The notes beneath the pieces were generated by a model, which saw nothing but the letters and a program-made list of their open reading frames with translations, did not search any database and was not told where the DNA came from. Below, piece by piece: positions 9,246 to 17,208 of a stretch of DNA of 64,000 nucleotides (its first letter is position 1; each line of letters opens with the position of its first letter). Both the position numbers and the translations under genes were made by a program. Origin of the DNA: Phycisphaerae bacterium (lineage in GTDB: Bacteria; Planctomycetota; Phycisphaerae; Sedimentisphaerales; Anaerobacaceae); NCBI GenBank assembly GCA_028714255.1, contig JAQTMR010000006.1, positions 1 through 64,000 on the forward strand, read 5' to 3'.

Positions 9246-9600
9246 ATCAATCTCCGCACAAAAGTCAGGAGCCTCACCTTGCACCGTATCGCAAAATGGA
9301 GCCCCCTCCCAAGAGCTATCAACCGGGATTTATTGGGCTGATGCCTACTGAAAATATATAAAATAGACCTTAACCAGCCAAACGGGAGCGAAAATATTAA
9401 GCCTTTATCTAACGACTTTCGGTGTACCCGAAGTAAAAGTTGATTTTACTTCCTATAAAACGTGCGATTTTAGCCGATGAACCGGGGAGAACTCGTAAAC
9501 GGTTTTAATTTATGAGCGAAAATTGTGGCGAAAAAATTTTGGTTTTTCTTAAAAAAAGGAAAAATAAAGCTTATGGGACGAGTCTGCGAAGGCAGGATGC
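9246..9600. other. Intergenic region upstream of the pilus operon
   Basis: No gene is visible. The 3' end of gpsA and the 5' end of the pilus operon face this gap. A perfect 9-bp inverted repeat GAAGTAAAA/TTTTACTTC lies at 9430-9452. It is not followed by a T run, so I do not call it a terminator. I could not pick a convincing promoter for pilM. Confidence 0.5.
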
Positions 9601-10617
9601 TCACTCGGCTTTGAGCTGACGCTGCATTAAATCAGCGATTGCCCTCTGCACCGATTTGCCCTCGAACAGCACTTCATAAACAGCAGTAGTAATCGGCATT
9701 TCAACTTTATATTGTCGCCCAAGTGCAATAGCGGATTCGCAGGTAGCAATCCCCTCAATGACTGATTCGGTAGCTTCTTTGGCCTGGGCCGCGGTTTGGC
9801 CTTTGCCTATTCTCTCGCCGAACGAACGGTTTCTGCCCCGCGGAGAAATGCAGGTTGTTACCAAATCGCCCAGTCCCGTTAATCCCGCGAATGTCTGCGG
9901 CCTTGCTCCACAGGCGATTCCCAGGCGGGTTATCTCGGCAAGTCCCCTGCTCAACAGCGCAGCCTTTGCGTTGTCCCCTGCTCCCATTCCGTCTATAATG
10001 CCCGCAGCTATAGCGATAATGTTTTTCATCGCACCGGCTAACTCGACGCCGACAATGTCGGTATTAGTGTAAACACGCAGCCATTGAGTTGAAAATGTGA
10101 TTTGAACTTGCCTGGCTAATTCCTCATCACTGCAGGCAATCGCGGCGGTCGCCGGTAGTTTTTGGGCCAATTCATCGGAAATGGTCGGGCCGCTCAAGAC
10201 AACCGCCTTGACCCCTTCGCCCAGCACGTCAGCAAAAATCTGGCTGGGGCGTAGCAGCGTATCATTTTCAATGCCTTTGGTTACCGAAAGTATCGGGACA
10301 TCGATTGGGAAATACTTTTTCAGCCTGACCCAAACGCTGCGTGTAAATTGGCAAGGCACCGCCGAGATAATCAAATCGGCGCCTGCCATTATGTGGTCGT
10401 CTCTGCTTTCAAAAACGAGATTTTCAGGCAGTTTGTAGCCTGGCAGAAATTTTTTGTTTTCACGGGCCTTTTCTATCTGCTCTAACTGCTCTCGGTCATA
10501 ACCCCACATCTTAACTGTCATTCCGAGCGAAGCCGAGGAATCTCTTTTTTCGCAGAGCAGCATGGCCAAAACTGTGGCCATCGCACCATCACCGATTATG
10601 GAAATATTCTTAAACAT
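9601..10617 (-). CDS. gpsA: Glycerol-3-phosphate dehydrogenase [NAD(P)+]
   Basis: A 338-residue GpsA that reduces dihydroxyacetone phosphate to sn-glycerol-3-phosphate for phospholipid synthesis. The N-terminal Rossmann motif is ISIIGDGAMAT, followed by the GpsA segments ISVTKGIE, VVLSGPT and ELAGAMKNIIAIAAG, the last with the catalytic Lys, and by GLTGLGDLVTTC. I start it at ATG 10617, giving the normal family length. The open frame continues 73 codons upstream but that part is dispersed-repeat sequence. Residues ~25-34 (RDSSASLGMT) are an in-frame copy of a different dispersed repeat, placed in the loop after the first Rossmann helix. There is no Shine-Dalgarno site; a promoter sits right at the ATG. 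Confidence 0.93.
   Translation of the reverse strand: MFKNISIIGDGAMATVLAMLLCEKRDSSASLGMTVKMWGYDREQLEQIEKARENKKFLPGYKLPENLVFESRDDHIMAGADLIISAVPCQFTRSVWVRLKKYFPIDVPILSVTKGIENDTLLRPSQIFADVLGEGVKAVVLSGPTISDELAQKLPATAAIACSDEELARQVQITFSTQWLRVYTNTDIVGVELAGAMKNIIAIAAGIIDGMGAGDNAKAALLSRGLAEITRLGIACGARPQTFAGLTGLGDLVTTCISPRGRNRSFGERIGKGQTAAQAKEATESVIEGIATCESAIALGRQYKVEMPITTAVYEVLFEGKSVQRAIADLMQRQLKAE
10516..10544 (-). repeat. Dispersed repeat inserted in frame in gpsA
   Basis: On the plus strand the segment begins TGTCATTCCGAGCGAAGC and ends GAGGAATCTC, a common interspersed bacterial repeat. Read in the gpsA frame it gives RDSSASLGMT. Related but different repeat sequence recurs at about 50576-50622. 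Confidence 0.75.
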
Positions 10618-10624
10618 AGATGAG

Positions 10625-10652
10625 ATTATAGTACCAAACCCCGGAATTGCAA
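10625..10652 (-). promoter_or_regulatory. Putative leaderless sigma-70 promoter of gpsA
   Basis: On the minus strand TTGCAA (10652-10647) is followed after 16 bases by a perfect TATAAT (10630-10625). The gpsA ATG begins 7 bases further on, so transcription would begin at or next to the start codon. The absence of a ribosome site fits a leaderless message. Confidence 0.55.
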
Positions 10653-10702
10653 CGTGTTTGCCAATTCTCGTATCCCTTTTGAAATAGTTCGACAAGCTCA
10701 CT

Positions 10703-11108
10703 ATAAATTGGGTTCGTTTGGCTTTGTTTTGGGTTTGTTTTAACCAAGTGTCCAAAGCGGTTTTCTCGTTGTAATCCATTGTTATTGCTAATGTTGCAAG
10801 CACTTGACTTTTTTTGAAATTGGGTTCGTTTTGCATAATTTACTCATTTTGATTGAATCATTAACCGCGGAGAGCGCAGAGGACGCAGAGAAAAATTAAC
10901 CACGGATGAACACAGATTTACACGGATTTTTTTCATAATGTTTAGACGTAAAACTGGCTCCTTTATTAAGGGCGGAGATGCGCGTTTGGTTGAAAAATGT
11001 AATCGTCGCTTGTCGCTAGTCTCTCGTAACTCGATGCGAGAAAAGGATTAAAAAATTTTAAATTAGCCGGTTTTGGGTGTGTGGGTAGATATGCTCTTGA
11101 TTGCAAAT
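10703..11108 (+). repeat. Composite dispersed repeat, copy A
   Basis: A ~400-bp unit made of four blocks in fixed order. Block 1 is about 10703-10862 and reads MQNEPNFKKSQ-type on the minus strand. Block 2 is 'gcagaggacgcagag ... cacggatgaacacag', about 10863-10937. Block 3 is GGCGGAGATGCGCGTTTGG, about 10956-10996. Block 4 is an AT-rich tail ending in a GATTG-like segment, about 11027-11108. The same blocks recur in the same order at 62336-62747 and in part at 12296-12465. No gene is contained. Confidence 0.65.
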
Positions 11109-11181
11109 TACCCACGTTAACTCCGCTGAAGGCAAACGCCTAATGTATCGGCAACCAATAAATAGTTAAATTGCCCAAAAA

Positions 11182-11601
11182 CTAATACAAATCGTGTTCA
11201 GATGTTACCCACAGAATACTTAATGTTCTTCCATCAACCCTAACCCCGCCCATTCTTGCTTTGTCTGTTAGGCGAAACACTTTTACTTTTTCCTCTGGGC
11301 TAACACTAATTGGGGACACTGGTTTGATTTGAGCAATTGGTATTTTTTCGTAACCTAAACCATTTTTGGGTGCAACATCTATTTGTTGCCAAGTCATTTG
11401 CCCAAGCTTATGAATGGTGCTGGCAAAAATTTCTTTTGTTGAACTGTCGCATCTTTCTAAACAATACTCACTACAATCACATCTAATATCGAAAAGCGGT
11501 TTCATAAATTGAAAATTAGGTGTTATCGTTGAATGCAGTTTAATCCCGTTTTTGCTCTGTGTTTCACGAGATTTAAATTTTTTGAGATGCCCCTTACCCA
11601 T
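11182..11601 (-). CDS. Unknown protein, probable toxin partner of the Panacea gene
   Basis: A 139-residue protein I do not recognise. Its middle has a cysteine cluster, CDCSEYCLERC (about residues 41-51), that could bind zinc. Its C-terminus has VKVFRLTDKARMGGVRVDG followed by ILWVTSEHDLY, resembling the ending of several small single-domain toxins. It overlaps the upstream Panacea-domain gene by 8 bases, the usual antitoxin-first order for Panacea (PanAT/SocAB-like) modules, which pair with varied toxins. The toxin role is inferred from this position alone. The DNA is more AT-rich than the housekeeping genes and lies between two repeat copies. Confidence 0.5.
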   Translation of the reverse strand: MGKGHLKKFKSRETQSKNGIKLHSTITPNFQFMKPLFDIRCDCSEYCLERCDSSTKEIFASTIHKLGQMTWQQIDVAPKNGLGYEKIPIAQIKPVSPISVSPEEKVKVFRLTDKARMGGVRVDGRTLSILWVTSEHDLY

Positions 11602-12115
11602 TATCAGCAGTCAATAAAGTTTTGAAGTATTTTTCCATTTCTTCGTGGCTGATAATACTATTAAGATCGGTGCTTTTCCAAGGGGCTTCTTCGTGGGTCA
11701 AATTGGCTAATTTTAAAGCCGAAAATTGACCGTATATCTCATAGACATCATTGAGAAGATGTTTTACTTTTTTGCTATAAAGACTCAAGTCAATATTTTC
11801 AGGAACAGGTAAGGGTTTATTATCATTCGCTTTGTAATTATGATAGATGTCAACTACAACTGGTCCGTAACGCCACGCTTCAATTGGGTCATCAAAAAGA
11901 GGTTCTCCATACATTGCCAAATGAAACCCTTGTGCATAATAAAGTAATTTTTGCAATTTGAGATTTGATAGACTGTCTCCGCAATCTTCATCTACTAACG
12001 AAAGAAAGTAATCCGCTATTTGTTGTGCCGTTAATTTACCCACTTTACCATCCCGCTGTTGCTTTTGAGTAATTACTATAACAATGCTATCGTCAATGTC
12101 AAGTAAAATCTCCAT
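11594..12115 (-). CDS. Panacea-domain (DUF4065, SocA/GepA-like) antitoxin
   Basis: A 173-residue protein with a clear Panacea/DUF4065 domain. The signature LSNLKLQKLLYYAQGFHLA is followed by GEPLFDDPIEAWRYGPVV and a helical tail that includes HEEAPW. The domain acts as a hyper-promiscuous antitoxin in PanAT modules and in SocA, a proteolytic adaptor for its toxin. The domain begins at about residue 28; the first ~25 residues (ending QKQQRDGKVGKL) are outside it. GGTGG lies 6 bases before the ATG. It overlaps the presumed toxin gene downstream. Confidence 0.85.
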   Translation of the reverse strand: MEILLDIDDSIVIVITQKQQRDGKVGKLTAQQIADYFLSLVDEDCGDSLSNLKLQKLLYYAQGFHLAMYGEPLFDDPIEAWRYGPVVVDIYHNYKANDNKPLPVPENIDLSLYSKKVKHLLNDVYEIYGQFSALKLANLTHEEAPWKSTDLNSIISHEEMEKYFKTLLTADNG

Positions 12116-12295
12116 AAAATTCCACCATATATTGTATAGAATCGCTTATTGTGTAGTGTGGTCTGTGCGGTAAGTATACATTGGGGGCTCTTGGGAAATT
12201 AGGTTTGTTTTGATTGAACGAAGCTCATCGTTAATAGTTCATTGTTAATTGTCGATTGATAGAGTTTATTGTTTATTGCCATAAGCAGTTTTAGT

Positions 12296-12465
12296 TTCAT
12301 AAATAGACTTTCTCCTTATTAGGGCGGACATGCGCGTTTGGTGTCAAAGTTAGAAATTTTAATAGATGTGGGTTCGGTTAAGTCATTTTAGTTGAAGGGA
12401 TAAAAAAAATTTCAAATCCGTCATTTGGGATATGCAGGTAGTTGCGATTTCGATTGAATCCTTGA
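12296..12465 (+). repeat. Composite dispersed repeat, copy B (partial)
   Basis: This holds only blocks 3 and 4 of the composite repeat: TTAGGGCGGACATGCGCGTT at about 12319, then GGTTAAGTCATTTTAG and an AT-rich tail with GTAGTTGCGATTTCGATTG. It lies in the same orientation as copies A and C. Copies A and B bracket the Panacea module. Confidence 0.55.
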
Positions 12466-12553
12466 CCCCGAAAAGTTCAAAGGGTGTAAAGATTTTGGAT
12501 TGATAATATGATGCTGCTGATAGGGTCTAAATGCTGTTACTTCCGTAAATGTT

Positions 12554-12611
12554 AAAAAGGATTGCGTAGTACTGCCGGAGGTCGGCATGAGGAAACGTAC
12601 AGTATTACGCA
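12554..12611 (-). terminator. Probable terminator of hflX
   Basis: On the minus strand a 12-bp stem TGCGTAATACTG/CAGTACTACGCA with one A-C mismatch (12611-12600 and 12574-12563) encloses a 25-base loop. It is followed by ATCCTTTTT. It lies about 95 bases beyond the hflX stop. The large loop lowers confidence. Confidence 0.45.
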
Positions 12612-12706
12612 GTACCGTGAGGGACGCAGTAGAAAAACAAGCTTCCGAACAGCAGGCAGCACAAGCGAGTAAACCAAAACCCCTGCTACAAGCGGCGGTG
12701 CTAAAC

Positions 12707-14044
12707 TTAGTTTTGGACAACTTCGAGGGTATCGGGGTGGAGCCTTTGCAGGTTGGCCAGCTGGTTTTTGCCGAGCTTGACATCAATCAGGACAGAGCCA
12801 TCACGATATTGCTCTTTTAAGACCTGGCCGTGTGCCCGCAGAAAACTTTGGACTTTGCCGTTGGATTGGCTGCTGCAGACCCGCAGCAGAACTTCGCCGC
12901 CTTTGTATTTGGCCAATACGGCCTCTGCTAACTGTTCGAGGCCGAAGGCGGTTTTGGCTGATACGCAAATCGCGTTTGGAAGCAGGGTTTGCAGGACCTC
13001 AACCTCGCGGATTCTTTTGACAACATCAACCTTGTTAAGCACTTCGATGGTCTGCTTTTGGCCGCAGCCTATCTCTTTCAAGACCGAATTGACGGCCTCA
13101 ATCTGTTTCAGCGCTTCGGGATTCGAGGCATCTATGACATGCAGGAGCAAATCGGCGTTAATGGCCTCTTCCAATGTCGCTTTGAACGAGGCGACCAGCT
13201 GATGAGGCAGGTTTTTTACAAAGCCGACGGTGTCACTCAAAAGCACCTCGGCGCCGTGAGCCGGGGCCCATTTTCTTGTTCTCGTATCGAGTGTCGCGAA
13301 GAGCCTGTCCTCGACAAGCACCCCGGCATTGGTAAGAGCGTTTAAGAGTGTGCTTTTGCCGGCGTTGGTATATCCGACGATACCGACTTTAAACAGGCCT
13401 TTGCGTCCGTCGATTTCACGAATTTTGCGTTTATCGATATCGGCGAGTTCGCGTTTGAGTTCTGTGATTCGTTTACTAACCAGTCGGCGGTCGATTTCCA
13501 ACTGCTGCTCGCCTGTTCCCCTTGTACCTATGCCGCCAACGGCGCCTGCGGTGGTTGCTCCGCCTGCGCCCGCTACGCTGTCTAAGTGCGACCACATTTT
13601 GGCCAATCTCGGGTAGGTATATTCAAGCTGGGCGAGTTCTACCTGAAGCTGGGCCTGTTTGGTTCTGGCCTTGCTGGCAAATATATCCAAAATCAATTCG
13701 CTGCGGTCGAGGACCTTGATGTTAATAATCTCTTCAAGCTCGCGAATCTGGCGAGGCGAGAGGTCGTTATCGAATATTACGACATCGGCCTTGAACCGCT
13801 TGACCCGCTCGGCAAGCTGGTCAACTTTGCCTTTACCTATATATGTAGTCGGATTTATTGTGTGGATTTTCTGCTGAAATCTATCTACGACTACCGCCCC
13901 TGCGCTTGTCGCCAGAGCCGTAAGCTCAACTAAATCATCCCCATCACCGCTGTGACTTTGCCGTCCAGCCCCCTTATGAAGGATAGCGGCAACCAAAATG
14001 GCCCGCTCTCTCCCAACTCTTAGCGTCTGCCGCAGTTTTTCCAA
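12707..14044 (-). CDS. hflX: Ribosome-associated GTPase HflX
   Basis: A 445-residue GTPase with the HflX layout. The N-terminal subdomain (about 1-180) includes NPTTYIGKGKV and FDNDLSPRQIRELE. The glycine-rich linker GAGGATTAGAVGGIGTRGTGE follows, then a coiled helix pair and the G domain. G1 is GYTNAGKST, G3 is DTVGF (in LLSDTVGFVKNLP), and G4 is NKVD. HflX binds the 50S subunit and splits stalled ribosomes, often under heat stress. The length is normal. It is apparently monocistronic, with a candidate terminator downstream. Confidence 0.95.
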   Translation of the reverse strand: MEKLRQTLRVGRERAILVAAILHKGAGRQSHSGDGDDLVELTALATSAGAVVVDRFQQKIHTINPTTYIGKGKVDQLAERVKRFKADVVIFDNDLSPRQIRELEEIINIKVLDRSELILDIFASKARTKQAQLQVELAQLEYTYPRLAKMWSHLDSVAGAGGATTAGAVGGIGTRGTGEQQLEIDRRLVSKRITELKRELADIDKRKIREIDGRKGLFKVGIVGYTNAGKSTLLNALTNAGVLVEDRLFATLDTRTRKWAPAHGAEVLLSDTVGFVKNLPHQLVASFKATLEEAINADLLLHVIDASNPEALKQIEAVNSVLKEIGCGQKQTIEVLNKVDVVKRIREVEVLQTLLPNAICVSAKTAFGLEQLAEAVLAKYKGGEVLLRVCSSQSNGKVQSFLRAHGQVLKEQYRDGSVLIDVKLGKNQLANLQRLHPDTLEVVQN

Positions 14045-14334
14045 TTGAAAAGGCCTCCTAAAACCATTTTGCCGTTTATGTTAGCACATCCTCTTATACT
14101 ACTCAATAAAATCACGCTGGGCGGCAAATTTGCGGGTTTTTCAGGCCGAAAAACGCATTTTTCAGCCCAAAAACCCTGTTTTTGCATAAAAAGCAGCCCG
14201 CAAAGATTTTTGGGCTTGAAAAAATACAAAATCTAAATTATAGTAACGATTCTTAATATTCTGGACGAATTTAATACGATGCTTTTTCCTTTGTGTTTGG
14301 TAGTTTTTTGAAGGGTTGAAAGGGTCCTTTTGAT

Positions 14335-14520
14335 ATGCTAAAAGTAAAATCGCGTACAGGTGAATCAGTTCAGCAAATGATGAGGCGCTTTAAGAAACTG
14401 TGCGAAAAAGAGGGTTTAATCAGAGATATGAAGCGTAATGCTTATTACGAGAAGCCCTCGGAGAAAAATCGTCGGCGTATCCGCAAGGCCCAGCGGGTTG
14501 CAAGTTTCAATAATTTCTAA
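14335..14520 (+). CDS. rpsU: 30S ribosomal protein S21
   Basis: A 61-residue basic protein with the S21 core: SVQQMMRRFKK near residue 12, then a Lys/Arg-rich tail with RRIRKAQR. The length matches bacterial S21 (60-70). It binds the 30S platform near the 16S 3' end and aids initiation. AAAGGG lies about 10 bases before the ATG. A strong intrinsic terminator follows within 70 bases, so it is probably a single-gene unit. Confidence 0.95.
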   Translation: MLKVKSRTGESVQQMMRRFKKLCEKEGLIRDMKRNAYYEKPSEKNRRRIRKAQRVASFNNF

Positions 14521-14562
14521 TGTAAAGGCCCTTCGCAAATTTTATCGCCCAATAATCAATTC

Positions 14563-14587
14563 GGCCGGCTTGCCCGGCCTTTTTTTT
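14563..14587 (+). terminator. Rho-independent terminator of rpsU
   Basis: A 6-bp GC stem GGCCGG/CCGGCC with loop CTTGC is followed directly by eight T residues, 43 bases after the rpsU stop. Confidence 0.85.
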
Positions 14588-14708
14588 GCGCCGGCCAACT
14601 CAGTCTTCGACAATCCCATCTGCCGTAAGGTGTCCTGTGGACTGCGGACTAATTTGCTTGCAAAACAGCTTTTAACTTACAATAATTAAATATCAATAAT
14701 CAAATTCG

Positions 14709-14794
14709 GGAGCAGTGGCTGAGCGGCTGAAAGCGACGGTCTTGAAAACCGTTTTACCCATTGGGTAACGGGGGTTCGAATCCCTCCTGCTCCG
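14709..14794 (+). tRNA. tRNA-Ser (TGA)
   Basis: An 86-base class II tRNA with acceptor GGAGCAG/CTGCTCC and discriminator G. The anticodon stem is ACGGT/ACCGT with loop CTTGAAA, giving anticodon TGA. The long variable arm is TACCCATTGGGTA, and the T loop is TTCGAAT. No CCA is encoded. Confidence 0.95.
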
Positions 14795-14906
14795 GTGATT
14801 TTCTTGTGTGCCAATCAAAGGCAACTGATTATTTTCATTGCCTAACATACCTGACTCTAAGGACATGCCGGCTTTTAATTTTCGATTTTCCTCTATTAAA
14901 AGATTT

Positions 14907-15674
14907 TTAAATCGATTCTTTTATTTTTCCAAGCAGTCTCAGCAGCCCATCAAGAATCGTCAATGGATGTGGTGGGCAGCCTGGAATATAAAGGTCGACA
15001 GGTACTATTTTGTCAGCACCGTTATTAACCTGAGGGTGGTCCGCATATATACATCCTGAGATGGCACAAGCACCAACAGCAATAACTATTTTAGGAGCAG
15101 GTACAGCCTCATAGGTTTTCTGCAAAGCAAGCCGCATATTCCCTGTAACCGGGCCCGTAATAAGCAATCCGTCGGCGTGTCTTGGCGAAGCGACGAATTG
15201 GATACCGAACCTTCCCAAATCGAAGACAACGGTACTCAAAACATTTGTGTCAGCCTCGCAGGCATTACAGCCCCCGGCAGAGACCTGTCTTAATTTCAGA
15301 GATCGGCCAAACAAACTTTTTGTCTTTTTGTCCAGGGCCTCAGCCAATTTCATTTCACTTCCGGAAAGTATCAAATCAGCTTTTGTCCCTGCTGCAAGGC
15401 GGTAATCGCGGCTGAAGTTTATGGCATCTGCGGGACATTTTTGCGTACATTGTGCACAGAACAGACATCTTGCTAAGTCGATAGTTAAAGCACCGTTTTC
15501 CTTTTTAAGAGCTGCCGCAGGGCACACATCAATGCAAAGTTTACAATCCGCGGAGCATTTGGTTTGGTCAATCGTAGGCTTTCCGCAGAATCTTTCCGGA
15601 AGTTCCGGCTTGGCCTTCGGAAACGAAATCGTTCTGTGTTTCTGCTGTAATCTTGCAAATAATGGTTTTATCAT
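14907..15674 (-). CDS. Ehr/Hyf-type complex: ferredoxin-NuoB fusion subunit
   Basis: A 255-residue fusion. Residues ~30-75 hold two [4Fe-4S] ferredoxin motifs (CSADCKLCIDVCP and CLFCAQCTQKCP). The C-terminal half is a NuoB/HyfI-like small subunit. Its four cysteine ligands for the proximal cluster are retained: CNAC, the C of GACAISG, and the C of IPGCPPHP. In Hyf and Hyc these functions are separate proteins (HyfH and HyfI). It would pass electrons between a cytoplasmic partner and the membrane arm. It is the last gene of the six-gene operon, 9 bases after the large subunit gene. Confidence 0.85.
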   Translation of the reverse strand: MIKPLFARLQQKHRTISFPKAKPELPERFCGKPTIDQTKCSADCKLCIDVCPAAALKKENGALTIDLARCLFCAQCTQKCPADAINFSRDYRLAAGTKADLILSGSEMKLAEALDKKTKSLFGRSLKLRQVSAGGCNACEADTNVLSTVVFDLGRFGIQFVASPRHADGLLITGPVTGNMRLALQKTYEAVPAPKIVIAVGACAISGCIYADHPQVNNGADKIVPVDLYIPGCPPHPLTILDGLLRLLGKIKESI

Positions 15675-15683
15675 TTTGCCACC

Positions 15684-17207
15684 TTAGAGGTCGTGCCCGC
15701 AATAAGACAAGTTGAAACTCTTGTTGCATAGCGGGAAGTCAGATATTTGCTGATTCCCCATCGCCATAGCTAAACCTGTCCAGTTATGAAAGGATGGGTC
15801 GGTAATTTTGTAATGATATAAAGAACCATTGCTGTCAGTAATGCCGACATGGCATATTTCGCCTCTCCAGCCTTCGACGAGACTTACACAAAATTTATCA
15901 GGTGCAGGCAGTTTAATATTTGTTTTTATCTGCACCTGTGGACACGTTTTTATCTGGTCAAGTATGAATGCAATCGACCTTTGTATTTCGAGCCAGCGTA
16001 CGTAAGCCCTTGCAAAAACATCTCCCGTATGCCAGCTTGAGACTGGTATTTGCGCAAAGCTATAGATGCCAGCGGGGAAATTAAATCTGCAATCGATTTC
16101 TGCGCCACAGGCTCTGGCCGGCACACCTACCAGCCCGAGTTCCCTGCACGTCTGGGGAGGGACAACGCCGGTATCTTCGAATCGAGCCAAAACTGAGGGT
16201 GTGCTCCACAGCAATTTGGCGGCGACTTCCACATCTTTTTTCAAACGTGTGAGTTTTTCAGCAAGTATATCAGAAATCCTGGGACTTATATCGAAGCCAA
16301 CCCCGCCGGGCGAAACCAGTCCTCTGCCAAAACGATTGCCGCAGATAAGGGCTGTTAAATTCAGGAAATCGCCCCGAATTCTGCCGCAAAAAGAAGATGT
16401 CGGCAAATAACCAATATCACCGGCGAGCGCTCCCAAATCGCCGGTGTGGTTGGCAAGTCTTTCCAACTCGAGCGCTATGCCGCGAAGTGATTGTACCCCC
16501 GAGGGAACCCGGCTTCCTGAGAGCGATTCTATAAGGTGACAGTATGCCGTTGTGTGACCTATTGTGGTATCGCCGGCAACGGTCTGCATATAGTACAGCG
16601 TCTTTTTGTCAGGGCCGCCTATCAGGGCACGTTCTATGCCGCGATGCTGAAACCCGAGCGATATTTCGAGATTTAATACATTTTCTCCATGACACTGAAA
16701 ACGAAAATGCCCGGGTTCAATTACCCCGGCATGCACGGGGCCAACAGCAACTTCGTGTATTTGTTCGCCTTCGACCTTGAAAAAATCCATGACAGAAGGG
16801 ACTATTTGTTCACCATTTTTCCGGCCCCAGGCGTCCCGGCCCTTAATATAGGAAGCATGGAAACGAATCGGCTTTAACCAGGGATGGCCCTGAGGTGTTA
16901 TCGCCCACTGCTCAGCTATTTCACGTTCAAACAGGTGGGCCTGGGTACAATCCGGAGTAAGCGAAGAATATTTATCCGACACCTCGGACGATAATACGGA
17001 AAGTTTGCCGGAGTTATCATCAGCAAGAACCGCATAAAGACAAAACATATCGGAACCTGACGGAGCGGCAAAAAGAGAGGCTATTCTTTGCCCTGATGCG
17101 ACAGCCTCTATGACAGAATCCCTGAATTTATTAATATGAACAACCGGAATCTGTTTAACATCAATTGACTGGCAATTATAAAATGAAATTGAGTTTGATA
17201 CCGGCAT
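15684..17207 (-). CDS. Ehr/Hyf-type complex large subunit (NuoCD-like, no NiFe ligands)
   Basis: A 507-residue fusion of a NuoC-like domain (about 1-150) and a NuoD/HyfG-like domain (about 155-507). It shares GPVHAGVIEPGHFRF, the HRGIE motif at ~189 and the C-terminal SFNLSYCGHDL with group 4 hydrogenase large subunits. The NiFe-binding cysteines are absent. The position of the first CxxC reads VAGDTTIGH (residues ~210-218), and the position of the second reads DPSFHNW (residues 470-476). It therefore should not bind NiFe or evolve hydrogen. Such proteins are known from energy-converting hydrogenase-related (Ehr) complexes, whose substrate is unknown. Confidence 0.88.
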   Translation of the reverse strand: MPVSNSISFYNCQSIDVKQIPVVHINKFRDSVIEAVASGQRIASLFAAPSGSDMFCLYAVLADDNSGKLSVLSSEVSDKYSSLTPDCTQAHLFEREIAEQWAITPQGHPWLKPIRFHASYIKGRDAWGRKNGEQIVPSVMDFFKVEGEQIHEVAVGPVHAGVIEPGHFRFQCHGENVLNLEISLGFQHRGIERALIGGPDKKTLYYMQTVAGDTTIGHTTAYCHLIESLSGSRVPSGVQSLRGIALELERLANHTGDLGALAGDIGYLPTSSFCGRIRGDFLNLTALICGNRFGRGLVSPGGVGFDISPRISDILAEKLTRLKKDVEVAAKLLWSTPSVLARFEDTGVVPPQTCRELGLVGVPARACGAEIDCRFNFPAGIYSFAQIPVSSWHTGDVFARAYVRWLEIQRSIAFILDQIKTCPQVQIKTNIKLPAPDKFCVSLVEGWRGEICHVGITDSNGSLYHYKITDPSFHNWTGLAMAMGNQQISDFPLCNKSFNLSYCGHDL

Positions 17208-17208
17208 A

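Larger units (their letters stand above)
12116..12706. other. Noncoding repeat-rich region
   Basis: No gene is supported. The region holds composite repeat copy B (12296-12465) and the probable hflX terminator (12554-12611). Open frames crossing into 12707 on either strand are shadows of hflX. Confidence 0.55.

Noticed and set aside
10618-10836. 73-codon upstream extension of gpsA
   Set aside because: It is repeat block 1 and shares its sequence with the repeat at 62336. GpsA homology begins at the ATG at 10617, next to a promoter.
12421-12786. Minus-strand 121-residue frame at the end of hflX
   Set aside because: It overlaps hflX in another frame, lacks a family signature, and runs into repeat and terminator sequence.
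12587-12820. Plus-strand 77-residue frame
   Set aside because: Much of it is antisense to hflX and its start lies in the terminator hairpin.
15684-17207. Active NiFe hydrogenase
   Set aside because: Both cysteine pairs that hold the NiFe site are replaced.
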